Assembly (NCBI GenBank): GCA_016783225.1
Contig: JADHWZ010000027.1
Location: forward strand, 1 to 15,921
DNA: 15,921 nucleotides
From: Dehalococcoidia bacterium
GTDB taxonomy: Bacteria; Chloroflexota; Dehalococcoidia; GIF9; UBA5620
Direction of reading: 5' to 3'
Both the position numbers and the translations under genes were made by a program. Below the pieces are notes generated by a model. The model saw only the letters and a program-made list of their open reading frames with translations. It ran no database searches and was not told where the DNA came from. Each line of letters opens with the position of its first letter. The stretch's first letter is position 1. Shown here piece after piece: positions 5,896 through 12,588 of the stretch.

Positions 5896-7242
5896 ATGAC
5901 TAGCAAGAGGGCAGAGGAGCTTCTCAAGGCCGATGAGGAGCTCATACTACATCCGGCCTGGCCGATTGGAAGTGAAGCCGCCGGCCTAGTATTTGAGAAA
6001 GCCAAGGGGGTAATCCTGCAAGATGTGGACGGCAAGGAATACATCGACATTTCTGGCCAACTGATGAACGTCAACCTGGGACATGGGCGCAGGGAAATCA
6101 TCGACGCAATCGTGAAGCAGGCAAACGAGCTGCAGTACACTGACGCATTCCGGGGCAAATCCAGTAGAGCGACTATCGAATGTGCGCAAAACCTGGCCAA
6201 GATTACCCCGGCAGGACTGAAGCATTTCCTGTTCGCTGCCGGCGGTTCAGAGGCCAATGAATATGCCTTCGAGCTTGCTCGACTCTACTGGCGAAGGCAA
6301 CAGAAGGCCAACAAGTTCAAGATTATCAGCCTGCGCCATAGCTACCACGGCATTTCCTTCGCGGCTGCCACTGCTTCTGGGATAGGAAGGGGAAACATCA
6401 CGGCCGGCTTCGAGCCGTCGGTGCCTGGTTTCTTGCGTATCCCTTCATACTGCTGCTACCGTTGCGATTTCGGGCTGGAGTATCCTGGCTGTGGTATGCA
6501 CTGCGCCAAGTACCTTGAGACGACCATTGAGGACCACGGTGCGGAGAGCGTGGCGGCCTTCATCGCTGAGGGAATGCACGGCGCAGGTGGGGTGATCCCG
6601 CCGCCACCAGAGTGGTGGCCGTTAATCAGAGAGATATGCACTAAACACAACGTACTGCTGATTGACGACGAGGTAATGTCTGGCTTTTGCAGGACGGGCA
6701 GGATGTTCGCTATAGAGAACTGGGGCGTTGTGCCGGATATGATGACCATGTCCAAGGGTATCAACAGCGCCTATCTGCCATTCGGAGCGGTGGCAATCAA
6801 TGACATGGTCTTCGAAGGCCTGAAGGGCAGCATCTTTATCGGGTTCAGCTCTTGTGGGAATCCTATTTGCAGCGCTGCTGCATCCGCAGCCATAGACGTC
6901 TACATCAGGGAGAGAATTGCTGAGCACGTGGCCAAGGTAGGCGAGCACGTGAAAAAGCGCCTTGATACTGAGTTTGGGCCTCTGCCCTACGTAGGTGACA
7001 TTCGTGGGCTTGGCCTGTTCATTGGAATTGAGCTGGTTGCAGATAAGGCCACCAAGGCCAAGTTTGATCCAGCCTTGAATGTGCCGGAGAAACTGGGCAG
7101 ACAGATGCGCGAGAAGGGCATCCTGGTGCGCGCGGACGACGCCATGATCGTTGTTGCTCCACCACTCATAATCACCAAAGAGGAGATCGACAGAGCGCTG
7201 GACGTGATGTATCCCGTGCTGGCCGATTTCAAACCAGTCTAA
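5896..7242 (+). CDS. Class III PLP aminotransferase, omega-amino acid type
   Basis: This 448-residue fold-type I aminotransferase transfers the amino group of an omega- or beta-amino acid to a keto acid using pyridoxal phosphate. Visible marks are GGSEANEYA (116-124, phosphate binding), RHSYHG (147-152), LLIDDEVMSGFCRTG (254-268, with D258 for the PLP nitrogen), and the Schiff-base lysine K287 in MTMSKGIN. FGAVA follows at 296-300. A cysteine-rich insert (YCCYRC...YPGCGMHC, 185-203) is a feature I associate with the subgroup annotated as taurine-pyruvate or 4-aminobutyrate-like aminotransferases. GAGGAGG precedes the ATG. In this cluster, conversion of 4-aminobutyrate or a homologue to the semialdehyde would feed the hydroxyacyl-CoA dehydratases; this is inference. 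Confidence 0.88.
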   Translation: MTSKRAEELLKADEELILHPAWPIGSEAAGLVFEKAKGVILQDVDGKEYIDISGQLMNVNLGHGRREIIDAIVKQANELQYTDAFRGKSSRATIECAQNLAKITPAGLKHFLFAAGGSEANEYAFELARLYWRRQQKANKFKIISLRHSYHGISFAAATASGIGRGNITAGFEPSVPGFLRIPSYCCYRCDFGLEYPGCGMHCAKYLETTIEDHGAESVAAFIAEGMHGAGGVIPPPPEWWPLIREICTKHNVLLIDDEVMSGFCRTGRMFAIENWGVVPDMMTMSKGINSAYLPFGAVAINDMVFEGLKGSIFIGFSSCGNPICSAAASAAIDVYIRERIAEHVAKVGEHVKKRLDTEFGPLPYVGDIRGLGLFIGIELVADKATKAKFDPALNVPEKLGRQMREKGILVRADDAMIVVAPPLIITKEEIDRALDVMYPVLADFKPV

Positions 7243-7456
7243 GCGGGCAAGGCGCAAAAACAAGCGGCTTGCCCAGACAGTTGTCCATGAAGCATGTTGT
7301 TCGCAACTGCTTGCCTTGTGCAATGCGGACGAGCTCCCCGGCCATACCTTCCGAATACCCGCGCTGGTGCCAGGTGAGTCGTTGCATGTTCGCTGCCATT
7401 TGGCTATAATCAACCAAGCAGCAATTGCCCTGCGTGGGGGCTGAAGACTGAACCAT
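7229..7456 (-). pseudogene. Possible minus-strand gene remnant
   Basis: This 75-codon frame fills the first half of the long gap behind the aminotransferase and overlaps its 3' end by 14 bases. The translation (for example SEGMAGELVRIAQGKQL) looks protein-like in composition, and a second minus frame stays open through the rest of the gap to 7683. There is no ribosome binding site at its ATG and I recognise no family. It may be a decayed gene, or chance. Confidence 0.18.
7382..7410 (+). promoter_or_regulatory. Candidate internal promoter
   Basis: A perfect TATAAT (7405-7410) lies 17 bases after TTGCAT (7382-7387), which matches only the TTG of the -35 consensus. It could start a second transcript covering the SDR and dehydratase genes. 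Confidence 0.35.
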
Positions 7457-7684
7457 AGACTTTGTCTATTGCATACCTCAGCGCAGCACAATGAATGATG
7501 GAGAACGCTCCCGCCTCTGTTCCAAGATGCTGTTTGGGGTGGAGTGGTTCGGCACAGGGCGAGGTTGAGTCCAGTCGCGACTAGTACAAACACATCTATT
7601 TCGGCCAGGCTGAGTTCGCGCAGACTGTCCTCGACGACGGCTACTTCCACAGGGGGTTGACTGCTAAGACCACAAATTCGCATT

Positions 7685-7691
7685 AAGGAGG
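7685..7691 (+). promoter_or_regulatory. Ribosome binding site fixing the SDR start
   Basis: AAGGAGG lies seven bases before ATG 7699. The in-frame GTG at 7693 is only one base from it, too close to be used, so the protein starts MDFSLDG. Confidence 0.75.
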
Positions 7692-7698
7692 TGTGAAA

Positions 7699-8451
7699 AT
7701 GGATTTCTCTTTAGATGGCAAGATGGCTCTTGTAACCGGCGGCGGCCGCGGCATCGGGCGAGCTGTGGCACTTGGTCTTGCCCGGGCCGGCGCGGATGTC
7801 GTGGTGGCCAGTCGGAAACTTCCTGATCTGGAAAAGGTGGCTGAGGAGATAAGAGGTCTGGGCAGGAAATCCCTGGCTGTAGCGGCGCACATCGGCAGGG
7901 TCGAGGAAATCAGCAATCTAGTCAGCAGGGTGAAGGAGGAGTTCGGGAAGATCGATATCCTGGTGAACAACGCCGGCACGAACCCCACTATGGACCAGGC
8001 CCTGGACATAGATGAGCGTGCCTGGGACTCAATCATGAACCTCAACCTGAAAGGGTTGTTCTTTGTGAGCCAAGCGGTGGCCAGGGTGATGAAGGAACAG
8101 GGTGGAGGCAAGATTATCAACATCGCCTCGGTGGCGGGGATTACCCCCGACATATTGCCAGTTTACTCTATGAGCAAAGCCGGGGTGATCATGGCGAGCA
8201 AGGTCATGGCGCAGCAATGGGCACAGTACAACATCAGGGTAAACACGGTAGCCCCCGGGCTAACCAGGACTCAATTCAGCCAGGCACTCTGGAGTAACCC
8301 GGACATCCTACAGGGCGCTATGAGTAGAACTCCCATGGGGCGGATAGCCGAGCCTGAGGAGATGGTAGGGGCTATCATTTTCCTGGCCTCTGATGCCTCC
8401 AGTTATGTAACCGGGCAGGTCATAGCCGTGGATGGAGGCATCAGCATATAA
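7699..8451 (+). CDS. SDR-family oxidoreductase, FabG-like
   Basis: This 250-residue classical short-chain dehydrogenase/reductase has the cofactor motif TGGGRGIG (13-20), NNAG (90-93), catalytic N114, S144, Y156 and K160 (YSMSK), and the C-terminal VTGQVIAVDGG. A basic residue at R17 in the glycine loop and R39 after the second strand (VVASRK) would suit NADP(H). The cofactor is a guess from these. The family oxidises or reduces hydroxyl/carbonyl groups on many substrates. In this cluster two roles fit: reducing the semialdehyde made by the aminotransferase, or oxidising the 3-hydroxyacyl-CoA made by the crotonase. The start at ATG 7699 is set by the AAGGAGG site. The gap to the next gene is only 67 bases, so co-transcription with the dehydratases is likely. 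Confidence 0.85.
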   Translation: MDFSLDGKMALVTGGGRGIGRAVALGLARAGADVVVASRKLPDLEKVAEEIRGLGRKSLAVAAHIGRVEEISNLVSRVKEEFGKIDILVNNAGTNPTMDQALDIDERAWDSIMNLNLKGLFFVSQAVARVMKEQGGGKIINIASVAGITPDILPVYSMSKAGVIMASKVMAQQWAQYNIRVNTVAPGLTRTQFSQALWSNPDILQGAMSRTPMGRIAEPEEMVGAIIFLASDASSYVTGQVIAVDGGISI

Positions 8452-8518
8452 GGAGGCACTGTGTCGGTGTAGCTTAGTAGAAAGCACATATGGAAATATC
8501 GAATAACGGGAGGTCAAA

Positions 8519-10000
8519 ATGATTACATCGAGTGAGTATCGCAAGAGGTTGAGCAAGATGAGGCGGAATGTCTACATGGATGGCGAGCTTGTGGATCGCG
8601 AGAATCCGCGGATGGAGGGGGCGGTAAATGTCCTGGCCAAGACCTATGACTTGATAAACGACCCGGAATTCAAAGAGTATGAGGATATACTCACGACCAC
8701 GTCTCACCTGACTGGCAAGAAGATAAACCGGTTCTGCCACACTCATCGGAGTGTTGAAGACCTGCTTGCCAAGCAGAGGATGACAAGATTGGCGTGTCAC
8801 CAGGTAGGTGGATGTATTGCCAGGTGTATGGGCATCGACGCTATCAACGCAAATTCCGTGGTTAGTTACGAGGCTGACCAGGCGTACGGCACTGAGTATC
8901 ACAAGAGGTTTGAGAACTGGTTGAGGGAGTTCCAGGAGAACGATCGCACCGGTTGCTGTGCCCAGACAGATGTCAAAGGAAACCGCCCGTGGAGACCTCA
9001 TGAACAGCTAGACCCAGACCTCTACCTCCGCGTGGTGGAAACGAAAAGCGATGGTGTCGTCATCAGGGGAGCCAAGGTGCACAACTCAGTTGCCCCCTGT
9101 GTGGAATGGCTCATGGTGCTACCTACACGGCGACTGACGGAAGAGGAGGGTTCTTGGGCGATTTCCTGTGCTGTTCCGGCTGATGAAGAGGGTGTAAAGC
9201 TAATTGTTAGCGCTGCCAACTATGAGGTCTCTAAGGACCTGGGCATGGCGGGTCCTTTTGGGTCGGCTGACTCTCTGACGATTTTCGACAACGTGTTTGT
9301 TCCCTGGGAGAGAGTGTTCCTGAATGGAGAGTATGAGCTGGGTGGCAGGCTGGCGCTTTTGTTTGCCCTGTATCACCGCCACAGCTACACTGGCTGCAAA
9401 CCGGCTATGACGGATGTTCTTACAGGGGCCACTGCGCTGATGGCTGAATGCAACGGGATAGAAAAGCAGGCGCATGTGAGGGAGAAGCTGGCTGAGCTGA
9501 TCTGTACTTCTGAGCTGTGCTATGGGACAGGTATTGCCGCCGCGATCAATGGCCAGAAGTCGGGTTCGGGAACGTATATACCCGATATCCTGTACTGCAA
9601 CGTAAGCCGCAGGCATGCAGGTGTAAATATCTACCATGAGTTCGACATCCTGGCCGATATTGCTGGAGGCATGCCTGCAACCTTGCCGCGCGAGGGCGAT
9701 TGGTTGAACCCGGAGACTCGCCCATTCATGGAGAAGTACATGATGCGGAACCCGGAGGTGCCCATCGAAGACATACACCGTGCCTTTCGCTGGGTACAGG
9801 CTATATCATGTTCAGAGCTTGCTGGCGTCATGCAGTACGCTGGCGTTCACGGTGGCGGTTCTCCCAGGATGGAACAGATAGCCATCATGGGTAGCTACGA
9901 TGTGGAGAAGACGAAGAGTATCGCCAAACGCCTGGCGGGCATTCCGGTAAAGGAGGAATACTCCTTCGGTAGGTTGGGGGTGACGCCGGGAGAACGGTGA
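8519..10000 (+). CDS. abfD: 4-hydroxybutyryl-CoA dehydratase family, paralog 1
   Basis: This 493-residue member of the HpaB/AbfD flavoprotein family is preceded by GGGAGG. In Clostridium aminobutyricum AbfD, FAD and a [4Fe-4S] cluster dehydrate 4-hydroxybutyryl-CoA to crotonyl-CoA by a ketyl radical mechanism; ligands there are C99, C103, H292 and C299. All are present here: C99-IAR-C103, and H286 with C293 in HRHSYTGC. The Y296 and K300 equivalents are Y290 and K294. These ligands separate it from the oxygen-dependent HpaB hydroxylases. By hand alignment AbfD T190, E257 and E455 correspond to S190, D251 and A441, and a glutamate conserved in AbfD (SHE) is W197, so the substrate may differ. 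It is about 88% identical to the next gene. The family call is firm, exact substrate unproven. Confidence 0.82.
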   Translation: MITSSEYRKRLSKMRRNVYMDGELVDRENPRMEGAVNVLAKTYDLINDPEFKEYEDILTTTSHLTGKKINRFCHTHRSVEDLLAKQRMTRLACHQVGGCIARCMGIDAINANSVVSYEADQAYGTEYHKRFENWLREFQENDRTGCCAQTDVKGNRPWRPHEQLDPDLYLRVVETKSDGVVIRGAKVHNSVAPCVEWLMVLPTRRLTEEEGSWAISCAVPADEEGVKLIVSAANYEVSKDLGMAGPFGSADSLTIFDNVFVPWERVFLNGEYELGGRLALLFALYHRHSYTGCKPAMTDVLTGATALMAECNGIEKQAHVREKLAELICTSELCYGTGIAAAINGQKSGSGTYIPDILYCNVSRRHAGVNIYHEFDILADIAGGMPATLPREGDWLNPETRPFMEKYMMRNPEVPIEDIHRAFRWVQAISCSELAGVMQYAGVHGGGSPRMEQIAIMGSYDVEKTKSIAKRLAGIPVKEEYSFGRLGVTPGER

Positions 10001-10123
10001 GTTGGAATCGGGTTACCAAGAGGCCTCTTTGCAGTTTCGCAGAGAGTGGTAGTTGGCGGTGAGGGAACGCCCCACAGTGGTAGTGTGACAGTTGGGAGAT
10101 GAGGTTTCACTCAGGAGGGCACG

Positions 10124-11605
10124 GTGATTACATCAAGTGAATATCGCAGAAGACTGAGCAAGATGAGGCGGAATGTCTACATGAACGGCGAGCTCATAGA
10201 CCGCGACGACCCCCGGCTGGAAGGAGGGGTCAACAGGCTCGCTAAGACCTACGACATGGTGGCGGCCCCGGAGTTTAAGGAATATGAGGGCATTCTTACG
10301 GCTACATCTCACCTGACCGGTGAGAAGATAAACCGATTCTGCCATATTCACCGAAGCGTTGCCGATTTGCTTGCCAAGCAGAGGATGACCAGATTGGCCT
10401 GCCACCAGGTAGGCGGGTGCATCGACAGATGTATGGGTATCGACGCTATCAATGCAAATTCCGTGGTCAGTCATGAGGCCGACCAGGCGTACGGAACTGA
10501 GTATCACAAGAGATTTGAGAACTGGCTCAGGGACTTCCAGGAGAATGACCGCATGGGTTGTTGCGCTCAGACAGATGTCAAAGGAAACCGCCCGTGGCGA
10601 CCTCACGAACAGCTGGACCCCGACCTCTACGTCCACGTGGTAGAGACAAAAAGCGACGGTGTTGTCATCAGGGGAGCCAAAGTGCACAACTCGGTTGCCC
10701 CTGTTGTCGAAGAGATCATGGTGATACCTACCAGGCGACTGACGAAGGAGGAGGGAGAGTGGGCGATTTCGTGTGCGGTTCCGGCCGATGCAGAGGGCGT
10801 GAAACTGATTGTCAGCGCCGCTAAGCAGCCTATCTCCAAGCGGTTAGGGATGCCCGGCCCCTATGTGGGCGCCGACTCTCTGACGGTTTTCGACAACGTG
10901 TTTGTTCCCTGGGAGAGGGTGTTCCTGAATGGCGAGTATGAGCTGGGTGGCAGAGTGGCGCTCTTGTTTGCCCTTTTCCACCGCCACAGCTATACGGGCT
11001 GTAAGCCAGCCTTGACAGACGTGCTTACGGGAGCTACTGCCCTGATGGCTGAATGCAACGGGATAGAGAAGCAAGCGCACGTCAGGGAGAAGCTGGCGGA
11101 AATGATTTGTACCTCGGAGCTGTGTTACGGCACGGGAATTGCCGCTGCGATTAACGCTGAGAAGTCGGGCTCAGGAACCTACATTCCAGACATAGTATAC
11201 TGCAACGTCAGCCGCAAACATGCAGGTGTAAATATCTACCATGAGTTCGATATCCTGGCAGATATTGCTGGAGGGATGCCTGCAACCTTACCGCTGGAGG
11301 GCGATTGGTTGAACCCGGAGACTCGCCCGTTCATGGAGAAGTACATGATGCGCAACCCGGAAGTTCCGATTGAAGATATACACCGTGCCTTTCGCTGGGT
11401 GCAGGCCATATCGTGCTCGGAAGCGGCTGGCGTGGCGCAGTATGCGGGCGTTCACGGCGGTGGTTCTCCCAGGATGGAGCAGATTGCCATCATGGCCAGC
11501 TACGATGTCGAGAAAACTAAGAACATCGCCAAGCGCCTGGCTGGCATTCCCGTGAAAGATAAATACTCCTTCGACAGGTTCGGGGTGATGCCGGGAGAAC
11601 GATAA
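10124..11605 (+). CDS. abfD: 4-hydroxybutyryl-CoA dehydratase family, paralog 2
   Basis: This 493-residue protein starts at a GTG with AGGAGG five to ten bases upstream. Aligned gaplessly with the preceding gene it differs at about 58 positions. The differences concentrate at residues 1-60 and 181-250; residues 271-450 are nearly identical. The [4Fe-4S] ligands (C99, C103, H286, C293) and Y290/K294 are kept, as are the substitutions S190, D251 and A441. Unlike paralog 1 it has E197, matching the conserved glutamate of AbfD, so it may be the more conventional of the two. AbfD is a homotetramer; two close paralogs could form a mixed tetramer or serve different chain lengths. The 123-base gap between the copies shows no promoter that I can identify. 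Confidence 0.82.
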   Translation: MITSSEYRRRLSKMRRNVYMNGELIDRDDPRLEGGVNRLAKTYDMVAAPEFKEYEGILTATSHLTGEKINRFCHIHRSVADLLAKQRMTRLACHQVGGCIDRCMGIDAINANSVVSHEADQAYGTEYHKRFENWLRDFQENDRMGCCAQTDVKGNRPWRPHEQLDPDLYVHVVETKSDGVVIRGAKVHNSVAPVVEEIMVIPTRRLTKEEGEWAISCAVPADAEGVKLIVSAAKQPISKRLGMPGPYVGADSLTVFDNVFVPWERVFLNGEYELGGRVALLFALFHRHSYTGCKPALTDVLTGATALMAECNGIEKQAHVREKLAEMICTSELCYGTGIAAAINAEKSGSGTYIPDIVYCNVSRKHAGVNIYHEFDILADIAGGMPATLPLEGDWLNPETRPFMEKYMMRNPEVPIEDIHRAFRWVQAISCSEAAGVAQYAGVHGGGSPRMEQIAIMASYDVEKTKNIAKRLAGIPVKDKYSFDRFGVMPGER

Positions 11606-11681
11606 GTCCCGGCAGGTGGAGGCAAAGCCTGGGTTTCGGTGTGATAGGCGTGCCATTCAGTAGTACTGGACAGGAGGTGAA

Positions 11682-12464
11682 ATGGAGTTTGAGACGATTC
11701 TCTACGACAAAAAGGATAACGTTGCCTGGATAACGTTTAATCGGCCGGACAAGTTGAATGCGCAGAACGAGACCTTGCTTGGTGAAGTCGTTGCCGCGCT
11801 GGAGAAGGCCAACGACGATGATGAGGTGTACGTCATCGTCATAACGGGGGCTGGAGATAGGGCTTTCAGCGCCGGTGCTGATATCAGTATGTTTTCCAAA
11901 TGGGGTCCCATTGACGTCATCAAGTGGACCAAGGCGACAAGAAGGCCATACGAGTTCATAAGGGAGATTCCCAAGCCGGTCATAGCCATGGTGAACGGGA
12001 TTGCAGTTGGCGGCGGGACTGAGATATCGATTGCCTGCGACATAATCATAGCCGCCGAGAATGCCCAATTTGGGCAGCCGGAGATAAGCGTTGGAGTTAT
12101 ACCGGGTGGAGGAGGCACCCAGATGTTGCCGAGGCTCGTGGGGGAGAAGAAGGCCAAGGAGCTTATCCTGACCGGCGATTTCATCTCAGCCGAGGAGGCC
12201 TTGCAGCTCGGGTTGGTCAACAGGGTTGTCCCAAAGGAGAAGCTGAGGGAAGCGGTTGACGAAGTCATCGGTAAACTCAAGAGCAAGAGCCCGGCCATCT
12301 TGAAGTTTGCCAAGCTGGCGGTGAACAAGTCCCTTGAGACTCCCCTTTCAGTCGGGATCCAGAGCGAAGCCGACCTCTTTGCCCTCTGTTTCGGAACCGA
12401 GGACCAAAAGGAAGGGGCAAAGGCTTTCCTGGAGAAGAGGCCTCCCAGGTACACCGGGAGATGA
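11682..12464 (+). CDS. Enoyl-CoA hydratase/isomerase (crotonase family)
   Basis: This 260-residue enzyme is preceded by AGGAGGTG and ATG. Marks of the family are AFSAGADI (61-68, first part of the oxyanion hole), VNGIAVGGGTEISIACDI (104-121, second oxyanion-hole part) and FGQPEISVGVIPGGGGTQ (130-147). Both catalytic glutamates of true enoyl-CoA hydratases are present, E114 (GGGTE) and E134 (QPE), so hydration of a 2-enoyl-CoA to the 3-hydroxyacyl-CoA is likely. The C-terminal KAFLEKRPPRYTGR is typical. Directly behind two enzymes expected to make crotonyl-CoA or a homologue, it supplies the next beta-oxidation step. It is 76 bases from the preceding gene and likely in the same transcript. Confidence 0.9.
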   Translation: MEFETILYDKKDNVAWITFNRPDKLNAQNETLLGEVVAALEKANDDDEVYVIVITGAGDRAFSAGADISMFSKWGPIDVIKWTKATRRPYEFIREIPKPVIAMVNGIAVGGGTEISIACDIIIAAENAQFGQPEISVGVIPGGGGTQMLPRLVGEKKAKELILTGDFISAEEALQLGLVNRVVPKEKLREAVDEVIGKLKSKSPAILKFAKLAVNKSLETPLSVGIQSEADLFALCFGTEDQKEGAKAFLEKRPPRYTGR

Positions 12465-12588
12465 GTCGGGGGTTCCTTGCATAAGTTCTGGAAGCGGTCG
12501 AGAGAAGACTGCCAGGGGTCTATCTCGCTTTTCGGTTGGTGGTCTCTCGTGGGGTTTGGGGAAGAAAGTAAAACTTGGAGCGATAAGA

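Larger units (their letters stand above)
7243..7698. other. Long gap upstream of the SDR gene
   Basis: This is the longest gap inside the cluster (456 bases). It begins with a weak stem just after the aminotransferase stop (GGGCAAG 7245-7251 with CTTGCCC 7268-7274, 16-base loop) and contains a candidate promoter at 7382-7410. If that promoter is used, the SDR transcript has an untranslated leader of about 280 bases. I recognise no known riboswitch in it. Confidence 0.4.

Noticed and set aside
6622..7683. 353-codon minus-strand frame
   Set aside because: About 60% of it is antisense to the aminotransferase gene, whose motifs are clear; only the part beyond 7243 is mentioned, as a possible remnant.
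8519..11605. 4-hydroxyphenylacetate 3-monooxygenase (HpaB) as the call for the tandem pair
   Set aside because: The four Fe-S ligands typical of the dehydratase branch are present in both copies, which the oxygenases lack.
12334..12588. N-terminal extension of the dienoyl-reductase-like frame
   Set aside because: It overlaps the crotonase gene by 131 bases, has no family resemblance, and the barrel domain begins exactly at ATG 12589.
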